From positions 666,390 through 730,389 of the forward strand of contig WHVA01000001.1 in the NCBI GenBank assembly GCA_015179125.1: a stretch of 64,000 nucleotides of DNA, read 5' to 3'. Positions 1-10,250 of this stretch are shown here, piece by piece. How positions within the stretch are numbered: the first letter of the stretch is position 1; the number at the start of each line of letters is the position of its first letter. The notes beneath the pieces are model-generated. The model worked only from the letters and a program-made list of their open reading frames with translations, had not been told where the DNA came from and searched no databases. The DNA is from Gautieria morchelliformis. Its lineage: Eukaryota; Basidiomycota; Agaricomycetes; Gomphales; Gomphaceae. A program made the position numbers and the translations under genes.

Positions 1-3000
1 ATTCCGCTCCGCCTTTTCGACGGGTCTTCCAACATGGGAATTTCCCAAGTTGTGGATCTGTCTATCCGTTTCGCTACTGGGGACAACCATGAAGTTACGT
101 TTTACGTTACTCCGCTAGATGCTAGCTGTTCCGTTGTACTAGGACACAATTGGCTCACCCGATATAATCCGTCGATTAACTGGGCATTGGGTCAAATACA
201 GTTCCGTACCCCGGATCAACTTCCATCTATTCCGACGTCTTCTGCAAAGATGGCTCAGGCCTCTTCTGCAACTCCGCTCGTGGATTCAGTTCCGCACTCC
301 GGTCCCGCTTTAGCACCTCCGTCCCTCGAAGCCCCCCGAATTGCGCTGTTTCCGCCACCGCTTTCCGCGTATTGCAACGGCAAGATGATACGACCGTTTT
401 CCAGCTTCACCTCTCCGATTCGGCTTCAGTCAAGGCTCGTTCCGCCTCGACTTCCGCTCCGGTCGACATGAGCTCAGTTCCGGAAGAATATCGTGACTTC
501 CCGGACGTGTTCAATAAGGCCAAAGCCGACAAACCTGCTGAACATCGACCTTACGACTTGAAGATAGATCTGGAAGAAGGAGCATCTCCGCCCCTTGGAC
601 CGATCTACTCTCTTTCGCAAAGTGAACTCCTAACTCTCCGAGAGTTCGTCGATGAACATCTCAACATGGGCTTTATCCGCCCTTCGCTGTCTCCGCACGG
701 CGCTCCGGTCCTCTTCGTCAAGAAGAAGGATGGATCTCTCCGCCTCTGCGTCGATTTCCGCGGACTCAATGCCCTCACTAAAAAGGACAAATATCCGCTT
801 CCGCGCATTTCCGACTTACTCGACACTCCCCGCAGGGCGAAGATCTACACCAAAATCGACCTCCGGCACGCTTATCACCTTGTCCGCATCCGGGAAGGTG
901 ACGAGTGGAAAACCACCTTCCGCACCCGCTACGGTGCCTTTGAGTGGACTGTCATGCCTTTTGGTCTAACCAACGCTCCCGCCGCTTTTCAGCGATTCAT
1001 GAACGACGTATTTTCCGACCTCCTCGACGTATGCGTTCTAGTCTACATTGACGACATCCTCATCTATTCCGACACACCGGAAAAACATCGGGAACATGTC
1101 CGCGAAGTACTCCGCCGTCTCCGCAAACACATCTCTACGCAAAAGCAGAGAAATGCGAATGGCATCGCGACACGGTCGAATACCTCGGCTACATCCTCTC
1201 TCCAACAGGTCTTACCATGGCAGAGGACAAGGTCAAGGCAATTCAAGAATGGCCGGAACCCCGACGTGTTAAGGATGTGCAGTCTTTCCTTGGCTTCGCC
1301 AACTTTTACCGGCGTTTCATTTATAATTTTTCCGACATTACTGTTCCGCTCACGCGTCTCACCAGGAAGGGTGCCCCATGGAATTTCACACCGGAATGCC
1401 GTTCCGCATTTGAAGCCCTCAAATCGGCCTTCACCACGGCTCCCATACTCGGTTTCTGGATTCCTGATGCCCAACTTGTACTCGAAACCGACGCTTCTGA
1501 CTACGCGCTAGCCGCCATTCTTTCCATCATTTCACCCAACGACGGAGAAATTCATCCGATCGCCTTTCATTCCCGCACCTTTTCCGCCCCGGAACTCAAC
1601 TACGACGTCCACGATAAGGAACTACTTGCGATTTTTGAAGCCTTCAAAATCTGGAGACATTACCTCGAAGGTCCAACTTATCCGATCGACGTTGTAACGG
1701 ATCATAAGAACCTTGAGTATTTTGCAACCACTAAGATTTTGACTCGCCGTCAAGTCCGCTGGTCTGAATACCTCTCACAGTTCAACATGGTGATCCGTTT
1801 CCGCCCCGGAAAGCTCGGAGCAAAACCCGACGCGCTCACTAGACGTTGGGACGTCTACCCGAAAGAGGGAAGTAGCGACTATGCCAGCGTTAATCCGCAC
1901 AATTTCCGCCCAGTATTCTCCACTGAGCAACTGGCATCGTCCCTGCGTGCCACAGCATTGCAGTTTCCACTACTCCGCGCCTCAATTATTATGGACACCG
2001 AGTCTCTCCATTCCGACATCCGTTCCGCACTCCGTTCCGACCCCACCTCCGCAGCCCACCTCGATGACCGCACCAGTCCTGGATGGTCCCTCGATTCCGA
2101 CGGATTTCTCCGGTACAAGTCCCGGATTTACGTTCCGGACACCAACGATCTACGACTTCGCGTGCTCCAGCAAAGCCACGATCATCCGCTCTCAGGACAC
2201 CAAGGCCAGAACAAGACCCTCGACATAATCCGACGCACCTATACTTGGCCTCTCCTCCGCACGATGGTCCAAGACTACTGCAAGTCATGCACCACCTGTA
2301 TGCGAGCCAAGCCTCAACGTCACAAACCCTACGGCCTCCTGAAGCAACTTCCGATCCCGGAACAACCTGGAATTCGATATCCATGGATTTCATTGAGAAA
2401 CTTCCTAAGTCATCCGGCTATGATACCATTCTAGTGATCGTTGACCGCCTTACAAAGCAGTCCATCTTTATCCGACCTACGACACCATAACTTCCGCCCA
2501 GCTCGCACAGCTCTTTGTGCTCCACGTCTTTTCCAAGCACGGAATCCCTTCCCATGTCACTTCCGACCGTGGATCCGAATTCGTGTCCTCCTTTTTCCGC
2601 ACACTCGGCAAGGCTCTCGACATGAAGCTCCACTTCACTTCCGGTTATCACCCCGAAGGAGACGGACAAACGGAACGTACTAATCAGACCCTTGAGCAGT
2701 ATCTCCGCGTCTATTGCAACTACCAACATAGCAATTGGTCCGACCTTCTTCCACTTGCGGAATTTGCCTACAACAATGCGCCTTCCGCTACCACCGGAAT
2801 TTCACCCTTTTATGCCAACAAGGGCTACCACCCGAATCTCGCCATCCACCCTGAACGCGACCTCGCCTCTGCAAGAGCCCGAGATTTCGTTGTGGAACTT
2901 GACGACCTTCACCAGCACCTCCGAGAGAACATTACCGCTGCCCAGAAGAGATACCAAACTTCCGCCGATCGGAAACGCCTTCCGCAACCGGCATTCGAGA

Positions 3001-3461
3001 TAGGCGACAAAGTCTTTGTCAAAGCGGAAAACTTCCGCACCACTCGCCCCTCGAAGAAGCTCTCTGAGAAATACCTCGGTCCTTACGAGATCATCGCTAA
3101 GGCCGGCAGTCGTTCTTTCACCCTCAGACTTCCTGACAAGATGCGCGCAGTACATCCGGTATTCCATGTCTCTATGCTTGAGCCAGCAGTTCCGAATACA
3201 ATTCCGAATCGAGAACAACCTCCGCCTCCGCCAGTCGTCATCGACGGAGAACCGGAATATGAGATTTCGGAAATTCTCAACTCCAAGCTCGACAGACGAT
3301 ACCGCTGCCAACTCCAGTACCTAGTCAAGTGGGCAGGCTATGAAAACACCGACGAAGAGACCTCGTGGATTTCCGCCACGGAACTTGACCACGCCTCTGA
3401 CCTCGTCTCTGACTTCCACAAGTCATATCCTGACAAGCCTGGCCCCATTTCCGCGCCCTAG
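1..3461 (+). pseudogene. Element A pol polyprotein (PR-RT-RNase H-IN-chromodomain), frameshifted
   Basis: Domains run left to right. A protease C-terminal part carries the typical GHNWL segment near 150. Reverse transcriptase (about 480-1130) has [22 protein letters not shown] and the catalytic YIDD at about 1047. The RT connection and RNase H (about 1215-1850) include ETDAS and VTDHKNLE. The integrase zinc finger (about 2190-2310) has H-x3-H and C-x2-C spacing, the core runs about 2380-2830 with a DRG and a GDGQTERTN segment, and a chromodomain follows at about 3240-3430 (YLVKWAGY). The reading frame jumps near 430, near 1130, near 2370 and near 2480, so no full polyprotein can be made. The chromodomain is typical of chromoviruses, where it is thought to guide insertion into heterochromatin. 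Confidence 0.92.
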
Positions 3462-3595
3462 TCAATTCCGACCTCATTCCGACACCACGGCTTGCTTACA
3501 TTTCTCAAGTCATAATTCAAAAGAAAATCCGATTATTATTCCGATATGCTAATTTCCGACACTTCAAGAAAAATACTACAAGTCACCTCGACACC

Positions 3596-4925
3596 CTACT
3601 CCTCCCTCATGGTCTCCGCCTCGACCTCCCTTTCCGCTTCCGGATCCTTTTCCGACTCTCCTACCTCGACGACCACCAACTCCGTGTCTAACCGTTCCCT
3701 CATCGTTTCCGCCTCTTCCTCGTTCTCCGCTTCCGCACCCTCTTCCGCATGCCCCATCGGCACACTCACCAGCTCTGTCTCCACCCTCGTTCCCGCCTCA
3801 TTCTCCTGCTCCTCTCGCAACCCTAGTTGGTCCCGGAACAAATCGTTCCGCCACCGGAACTCCCGCTTCAGCTGCTCCAAAACTGTTGACATTACAGTCA
3901 TCTGATTTTGGAATGACAACACTTGGTGTTGTTGAACCTCTGCCATTTCCAGCAAAATGTTCCGGATCCCGCGCTGCGTTTTCCGGATCCCCCTCAAGGA
4001 CTCGGCGATATCGAGTAGGGGCGACGCCATGGTGAAGTGGTTTAACACCGCTGTTTCCGACTGCCCGGTCACCGGAAAGCCTTCCGCGCCTTTTTTCCCG
4101 CTCGACCTTGGTTTTGACTTTGGGGTTTCTGGCCCCTCGGTCTCGACTTTCCGCCTTTTCCGCTCCACCCTCGCGGAACAACCGTCCACGACGCACCGCC
4201 TCTTCTTGTCACGGCACCGATCGCAAGCGGTTTCCCGCGGATTTTCCGACCAAATACACTCAAGCCCCTTCACCTCGCATGTGTCGCAGGGCGCCTTTTC
4301 TTCTTCCCCGTCCCTTGTCTTCCGTTTCCGGGTCACGGGATTCTCCGGCCCCAACTCCCGGAGGTCGACAATGCGGGCCATCTTGTTCTTCCTGGCCTGT
4401 TGAAATTCGTCCGCCCTCCTTTTCCGATCCGCCACAAGGTTCACAACGGGAACTACTTCCTGTTGTTTTCCCTTCCCTTCAGGAGACGGTGTGTTTTCCG
4501 CCGTGTCTTCCGACTCCGGTTCGGAATCGGATTCGACGATTATTTTCTGCCAAGTTTCTTAAGTCAGTCTCGGGATGAGACTCAGAACCTTTCCGACTCA
4601 CCCGGGATTGTTCCGTTTTCTCCGCCACGGCCTTGTTTCCCGCAGCCTTTTTGGCCGCATCCCGTTTCCGCTGTTCTTCACGGACGCGCGATTCCTCCTC
4701 GCGACGTTTGCGGTCACGCTCCTCCTTCTCTTTCCGCTCCCGTTCCAGACGCTCCTGTTCCTTGCGCTCTTTCTCTTTGCGCTCCTCCTCCAGACGCTCT
4801 TTCTCCTTCCGCGCCGCTTCCTCGGCCTCGCGCTTTTCGGCCAACTCCTTTTGCGCGAGCACGTCAGCAAAGTGTTCTTTCATCTCAGCACTGGTCATTT
4901 TGGAGAAGTCGACTGGAGTGCTCAT
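3596..4925 (-). pseudogene. Antisense open frame of element A: coiled coil plus Zn2Cys6-like cluster
   Basis: Between the chromodomain and the 3' LTR, the minus strand holds two long frames that look like one gene broken by a frameshift around 4480-4560. The upstream part (ATG at 4925) begins MSTPVDFSKMTSAEMKEHF and continues as a highly charged Glu/Lys/Arg coiled coil. The downstream part (to 3596, about 280 codons) has seven cysteines at residues 53, 56, 63, 74, 77, 84 and 89. The first six have the spacing C-x2-C-x6-C-x10-C-x2-C-x6-C, which fits the fungal Zn2Cys6 DNA-binding consensus, with a basic stretch between the fifth and sixth. An acidic Glu-rich tail follows. It is convergent to pol and would be transcribed from near the 3' LTR. 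Function is unknown; DNA or RNA binding is an inference from the cluster. Confidence 0.6.
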
Positions 4926-5034
4926 GATGGACTAAACAGAAGACGCGTCTTGCTTCCCGCCTATCTTTCAAACTCCGACGCATTTGTTCACAGGTCACGT
5001 GATTCCGACTTGTGGTCTCGCGGGGCTCGACCTT

Positions 5035-5044
5035 AGAAGGGAGA
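5035..5044 (+). promoter_or_regulatory. Polypurine tract of element A
   Basis: AGAAGGGAGA lies three bases before the LTR start TGTTACG. This is the expected place for the primer of plus-strand DNA synthesis. Confidence 0.6.
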
Positions 5045-5047
5045 TAC

Positions 5048-5747
5048 TGTTACGACCGTTCATTTCCGACTTCCGACCCTCAGTTCCGCCACTCCTTCCG
5101 CCCCTCCAATAGTTCCGCACAACGTTCCGCCCCTCCGACATTTCCGACATTCCGCCCCTTGTACATTTCCCTTGTTCTTTCGACTCTATTACTCGGACCC
5201 ACCGGACCCACCTCGCCATCCATCAAAACCATATATCCGGTCACCCTTGTAGTTCGTTGTCAGATATGTTTTCCCGACCCCTTGTTCTTTGCCATTGTTC
5301 TACCTTACCCTGAACCCCCCTTGTAGTCCCATTGTTCCCAATAGGTTAGTTCCCACACATTGTACTCGACTTCCGCTTCCTCCGGAATTTGTTTAGTACA
5401 ACACCATTACTTGTTGCTCTGCGCTTTGTATAAAAACCCCCTCATGTATGTCTGTTATTCTGCAATCAGATAATCACCTTCGATACTTGATTTCCTTCGC
5501 TCCATCTCCTGTTCTTAGCACAGCGAGTCTAGCAAGATCTCAGTCTCTCTCTCAGCCTTCCGTCTTCCGCCTTCCGCCTTCCGCCTCAGTTCCGACTCAA
5601 GTTCCGACCAAACCTCTGGTCCAGTACTTTCCGACTTCCGGCTCATTTCCGAAATACCTAGGACGATAGTTCATTGGGGGCGCAACCTATAAGTTGAAGC
5701 CGCTGTCCTTTCCAGTTCCGACTTAGTGGAAATCTCGATACGTAACA
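5048..5747 (+). repeat. 3' LTR of element A
   Basis: The 700-bp segment begins TGTTACG and ends CGTAACA, a perfect 7-bp inverted pair with the TG..CA ends expected of an LTR. A purine tract precedes it. The base after it continues the minus-strand RNase H frame of element B, which fixes the right border. It holds a TATA-like box at 5429-5436. TTCCG is very dense: I count eight in 5041-5160 and nine in about 5565-5665. Confidence 0.85.
5429..5436 (+). promoter_or_regulatory. TATA-like box in the element A LTR
   Basis: TATAAAAA, followed by CCCC, lies about 380 bp into the LTR. This is a plausible core promoter for the element's transcript, judged only by sequence and position. Confidence 0.45.
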
Positions 5748-7675
5748 ACAGGCCGCCATTTGCCATCATCACATAGCTGGGACAGTACTGCTCCTGTGGC
5801 ATAGGCTGAGGCATCTGTTTCAAGACGGAAATGTTTGTCTTGATCAGGGAGGACAAGGATCAGTGTTGAGGTGATGAGGAGTTTGAGCTTGTCGAAGGAT
5901 GCTTGCTCTGGGCCATTTGGATCCCAAGACCATTGGGCATCCTGTTTTGTCAACTGGTTGAGGGGCTTTGCAATGTGTGAGAAGTCTTCCACAAATCTAC
6001 GGTAGAAGTTGATGAAATCAAGGAATGATTTGACTTCAGTGACGTTACGTGGTATTGGCCAGTCCCGCACCCCTGCAACCTTGACTGGGTCCATGGCAAC
6101 CTGTCCTTAAGAGAGGATGAGGCCGAGATACTCCACCTCTAGTTGCTCAAATAGGCATTTTTCAGGTTTGAGGTACAGGTTGTTGGCCCGGAGGATTTCA
6201 AGGACACGTCGTACAATCCTACGATGTTCTTCAAGCGACTCTGTGAAGATGAGAATGTCGTCCATGAACACCACCACAACCCCTTCATCGATGAGACTCT
6301 TGAAGATGTCATTCATCATCGTCTGGAAGGTTGCTGGGCTGTTCGTGAGTCCAAAGAACATGACTAGAGGTTCATACAGGCCCCTATTTGTCCGAAAGGC
6401 TGCCTTCCACTCATCTCCCTCTTTTATGCGTACATTATTATATCCCCAGTGGATGTCAAGCTTTGTGAAGTATTTAGCCCTTCCAGTAGCAATCTTATTC
6501 ATGATGTCTGGAACAAGGGGCAAAGGATAGGCATTCTTGATTGTTATATCATTGAGCTTCCGGTAGTCTTGCACAAATCTAAGACTGCCGTCCTTTTTCT
6601 TCACAAAGAAGACTGGAGATGCCATAGGTGACTTGGAAGGACGGATCCAATGGCTCTTCAGGTTCTCCTCAAGGAAGTTATCCAGTTCCCTTTGCTCAAC
6701 CGGTGACATTGGGTAAACCTTTGTGCTGAAGGGTTGTGCATCTGGAGTGAGCTCAATTGCATGGTCCCAGGGCTTTCGAGGAGGCAGTTGGTCAAACGAC
6801 TCCTTAGAAAACACATCCTTGAACTCCTGGTATGGTTTGGGAACAAGGTCCTCGAAGGATCTGACTGGTGCAGACTTGCTGGCCTGTTCAGCAAGCTGTT
6901 GGGAGACAGTCCAGCCTGCACCAATCATTTCAGGACTCTCATTCACAAAGATGACAAAGGTCCTGTCTCCTTCCTCAAGTAGGGAGGGGGTGTGCTGTAT
7001 GGGAACCTCCTCTTGATCTACACTCTCTTCTGGAACAGTTTCGACTGTGGGCCCTCTGACAACAGGTCTGCCCCCACATGACTTGGGACAGCGTGTCATC
7101 TTCACATCTCCTGTACGCCAGTCAACTTCTGGGTTGTGTTCAACAAGCCATGTGTGACCAAGAATGATGGCAAGTCGTCCAAGGCTCGTGACGGAGAATG
7201 TGGCACGTTCCGTATGATCCCCAAAGGTGCAAATGAGGTCGACTTCTTCCTTAATTGAGCCAGCCTCATTTGGGGTACCATCAATACTGTAGACGGGGAT
7301 GGCACGGGGTAGGGGACGGGTCCGAAGTCTGTGTTCCCTTACAAACTCCACATCGATGAACATCCCTGTAGCACCACTGTCAAGGAGGGAGTCAATTGCA
7401 AGTGGATGCCCTGTGTCAATGGAGTGGACCTTGAGAGGTACTTTGGCGCATCGGCGGAGATCAGCAGTACAGACATATAGAGGGACTGGAAGGTTTGCAT
7501 TAGCAACTGGAGCGATGGGTTGGGTTTTTGGCATGGCTGATTTGGTTTCAGTTCGATCAGGGATAGGAGAAGGATGCATCATATCGCCTGTGATCCCTAT
7601 TGTACATGTTTCGAGAGCTGAAAACCGATTCGTCGAGCGGGGCATGTCTTTCACCGCTGACTGGCCTAAAAACCC
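5748..7675 (-). pseudogene. Element B pol: protease, reverse transcriptase, partial RNase H
   Basis: Entered by -1 frameshift from gag at 7669-7675. The protease has the active-site LLDSGATGMF at about 7370-7395 and the downstream ILGHTWL. Reverse transcriptase has [13 protein letters not shown] (about 6590-6630), the FGLTNSPATF segment and the catalytic FMDD at about 6250-6270. An in-frame stop (TAA, minus strand, 6107-6109) follows the RT YLGLILS segment; the same frame then continues through KSFLDFINFYRRF and ETDASAYATGAVLSQL into RNase H. It ends at 5748, where the LTR of A cuts in after the GKWRPV segment. The stop and the insertion make it non-functional. Confidence 0.9.
7669..7675 (-). 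promoter_or_regulatory. Probable programmed -1 frameshift site between gag and pol of B
   Basis: On the minus strand gag ends with the codons AAG GGT TTT TAG, so the heptamer G GGT TTT fits the X XXY YYZ slippery rule directly before the stop. The pol frame is open through this point in the -1 frame (TTA GGC CAG ...). Gag-pol frameshifting is common in Gypsy elements; a downstream structure was not worked out. Confidence 0.6.
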
Positions 7676-8127
7676 TTTCCTTCTTCTTGGACAGGGGCTT
7701 CCACCTTCTGTTTGCGTTCCTCCATCGCCGCTGCTACAGAATTAGAGACAATTGCTGCAATGTCTGCCTCTGTGAGGTTTGCACGGATTCGTGGCTTGCG
7801 AGGTTCAGGACAGTCTGGTGAAATGTGACCAGGTCTCTTACAGTTGTAGCAGGTCCGTGTTTCGGTGCGGTGGCGGGATGAGTCAATGTCCATAGGTGTC
7901 GCATTACTGGGTGGTGCTGTGACAACAGGAGCCGTAGCAGGAGTGTGGAGTGGTCGGGCAGGAGGAGGGCGATTAGGGACATGAGGTGTCTGTGCCTTCC
8001 TGACCTCTAACAGACGGCGATGATTGCAGTCAATCTGACAGGCTGCTTCCTTCCAGGCTCTGAGGTTGGATGGAAGAAGGGGCTGGGCGTGGATCTTGTC
8101 AAGGATACCTGCTGGAAGGCCACGAGC

Positions 8128-8132
8128 ATAGG
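8128..8132. repeat. Target site duplication of insertion C, left copy
   Basis: ATAGG lies directly before TGTCA. The partner copy is at 9164-9168. Confidence 0.8.
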
Positions 8133-9163
8133 TGTCAAGATTGGTTTTTAGGCGTTAATATCGTGTATTAGTGAACACAGCGAATGCCTGAATAACTTGT
8201 GCGAATAAGTATGCCATTCGGCGAATAAGTGAACCGATGAATGTTCACGGAACAAGAGGGTTGCCCGAACGGGGCTCGCCCTATCTACAGTCGTAGCGAA
8301 ATAGCTCGCAGCACTTGACGACGTAACGTGCAAGATATCGCGGAAGGGCTGTCTAAGTTTCGACGGTCCCTTCGCTGGCGAAGGTGCTCCTTCAGAGCCC
8401 TTCGCCAACAGCACAGAAAATGGTTCGAAGGCTAAGGTAATGAAGATGAAGTATGAGAACTCACCAGTGATGCCTAAGTCCTTGGCTGGTTGAAGATAGA
8501 AATCTTCAAGGAGAGGCTCAAGACGATGACCACAGCGAGGTCAAGTTTGCACAAGATGCACGACGTATGATAATTGAACTGGGAATATACATGCGAATGT
8601 AAACTACTTATATCGAATGCTCATAAGGTATCAGCGAATAGGAAAGAGGCCGTCACGAGTCAGGGTTGGATAGGGGTGCGCAGTCATGATACTAAGGAGA
8701 TGGAATAAACATACAATAGAGTGAGGGAAGAATGCGAACGTGGAACGACGGAGAGTAAAAGGGGGCGAAGGCACTTATGGACAAAACCATGTCTTGGGAC
8801 CCGCATACATGCTACCCTGCACGGACTCTTTGTTGACTGGGTTGATCCCGCACGACCTATGGAAGGGACGCCCTGCAAACACACATTGGCCATACGAACA
8901 CCCAATGGGGTTGGATTAAGAAGATGATGGGGCTAATGATGAACCATCATGCCGAGTGATTGGTATCGATCATTTTTGATGGTGTGCCTGCTGGCGAAAT
9001 GCGCGAGCAGCGAACAGCGGTTCGGGGGATGAGGCGAACAGCGAGTAGGGTGGATGTAGAGGAGGAGTGGTCGGCAGGTGCGGCGAACTCTGACGAAGAT
9101 GCTAGGGAGTGACGAGGGGGAACATGGAGGTAGCGCGGTAGGAGAAATAAACCGGTCATGACA
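8133..9163. mobile_element. Insertion C: solo-LTR-like element inside B gag
   Basis: The 1031-bp segment starts TGTCA and ends TGACA (5-bp inverted, TG..CA) and is flanked by the direct repeat ATAGG (8128-8132 and 9164-9168). The element B gag frame reads straight across if the segment and one ATAGG are removed, so the borders are exact. It holds no long coding frame. GCGAA/TTCGC pentamers are frequent throughout. A solo LTR left by recombination is the simplest reading; the family and orientation are not known from this window. Confidence 0.8.
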
Positions 9164-9168
9164 ATAGG
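9164..9168. repeat. Target site duplication of insertion C, right copy
   Basis: ATAGG lies directly after TGACA, matching 8128-8132. Confidence 0.8.
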
Positions 9169-9948
9169 CATCCTCAAGTGCCTCATCATTAAACCCTGTC
9201 CTGCCTGCCAGGATCTCAAATTGAGCCATGTATTCATCTGCCGACATTCCTGATGCCATCCTAAGGTCATGCAGTTTAGTGCAAGCCATTCTGGCACGAT
9301 CTGGGTCACCAAAGGCCTCCTCCACACGTTTAATGAACCCCTCCAGAGTGGATATAGAGGAGGTGCCATCAATGACAGCCTGTGTCTCGTTGTGTGCCCA
9401 TATCTCCGCAGAGCCTCCTGTCATGAAGGAAAGAGCATATAGGATCTTTGTGCGCTCATCTGGGAAGGATGCTGGCTGGACAGCGATGGACAACTTGATA
9501 GACCTGATAAACCCTTCAGTCTCTGCACGGTCTCCATTGAACTTCTCCGGTTCTGCTGCTTTGATAGAGCGAGTAGATGGAGGGACACTGTGAGGTACTG
9601 AGGGCGCAAGGGCTTGAGCAGCAGCAACAGCAGTGTTGGTGGCAGCATGGGCTAAGTGGTCGTGAACCTTAACAATCTGATTGTGCAGCTCCTGATTCTG
9701 CAGTTGAAGTTGCTGCAGCTGCTGTGCTTGGCTGGAAAGGAGGCCTCGAAGAAATGGCCCATGTTCACCCAAGGAGTCCCAGTATGCGTCTGGGAGTTGG
9801 TTTGCCATAGGCTGAGATGAAGGCTGGTTAAGAAAAGTGTGTGGGGTCGTCCTATGAGCTTGATCTTCTGTGAGGGCAACACTAATGACAAAGCCACAAC
9901 CAAAGATACTCAAGGAGATAAGAGCCGATACTAGGACAATGACCAACT

Positions 9949-10250
9949 GTGTAGTGGGTATCCTCAGTTTATAACTCTACCAACGATAGATACATGGGGA
10001 CTTGCCTGTGTAGTGGGTATCCTCAGAGATCAAGCTGAGGAAACGCCACCACACGGGCTACAGTCTTATAGCGCTGGCAAGGCTTACATAATAGGGGAGA
10101 CGGAAACTTGTAGAAGGTTACGGAAGGTGACGGAAAGTGACATGTGATGGAAAGTGACATGTGACAGAGTGTGACATGTGACAGAATGTTATGGAAACTG
10201 ACGGAAGGTGACGGAAACTCATGGAAGGAAATAGAACCTTGTGGAAGGAA
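9949..10250 (-). repeat. Probable 5' LTR/leader of element B with short internal repeats
   Basis: This stretch lies between the B gag start and the point where the element D frame breaks off (about 10250). It holds a direct repeat of about 19 bases (TGTAGTGGGTATCCTCAG) near 9950 and again near 10011. It also has a degenerate short tandem array at about 10096-10255 built from GTGACATGTGA- and GTGACGGAAAG-like words. The exact LTR ends and the primer-binding site are not resolved. Confidence 0.45.

Larger units (their letters stand above)
1..5747 (+). mobile_element. Element A: Ty3/Gypsy chromovirus-type LTR retrotransposon, 3' part
   Basis: This is the right-hand part of an LTR retrotransposon; its 5' LTR, gag and the start of the protease lie left of the window. 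Visible in order are the protease end, reverse transcriptase, RNase H, integrase with an HHCC zinc finger and catalytic core, a C-terminal chromodomain, an antisense open frame, a purine tract at 5035-5044 (AGAAGGGAGA) and a 3' LTR. It lies inside element B, because the LTR ends exactly where the B RNase H reading frame breaks off. The coding part has several frameshifts, so the copy is dead. The pentamer TTCCG is conspicuously frequent along the whole element on the plus strand, in coding and non-coding parts alike. Confidence 0.93.
7666..9808 (-). pseudogene. Element B gag, interrupted by insertion C
   Basis: The start is taken at the ATG whose complement is 9806-9808 (MANQLPDAYWDSL). Residues about 20-60 are Gln-rich with a coiled-coil look, followed by a retrotransposon gag domain (AEPEKFNGDR through the MSADEYMAQFE region). 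The frame is broken after codons for EDAY by the 1031-bp insertion C and resumes as ARGLPAGILDKIHAQ. Removing C and one copy of its target duplication joins these in frame. Near the end is a zinc knuckle, C-x2-C-x4-H-x4-C (CYNCKRPGHISPDC, about 7805-7850). The stop TAG (7666-7668) follows directly after a slippery heptamer. Confidence 0.88.
5748..10250 (-). mobile_element. Element B: Ty3/Gypsy LTR retrotransposon, split by A and C
   Basis: Read on the minus strand there is a probable 5' LTR/leader (about 10250-9949), gag (from 9808) with a CCHC zinc knuckle, a -1 frameshift site, protease, reverse transcriptase and the start of RNase H. The frame stops at 5748, where the LTR of element A begins. 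The rest of RNase H, the integrase and the 3' LTR must lie left of the window beyond element A. Gag is also interrupted by insertion C. Apart from these insertions and one in-frame stop at 6107-6109, the coding parts look well preserved, so B was probably active not long before it was hit. Confidence 0.9.
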
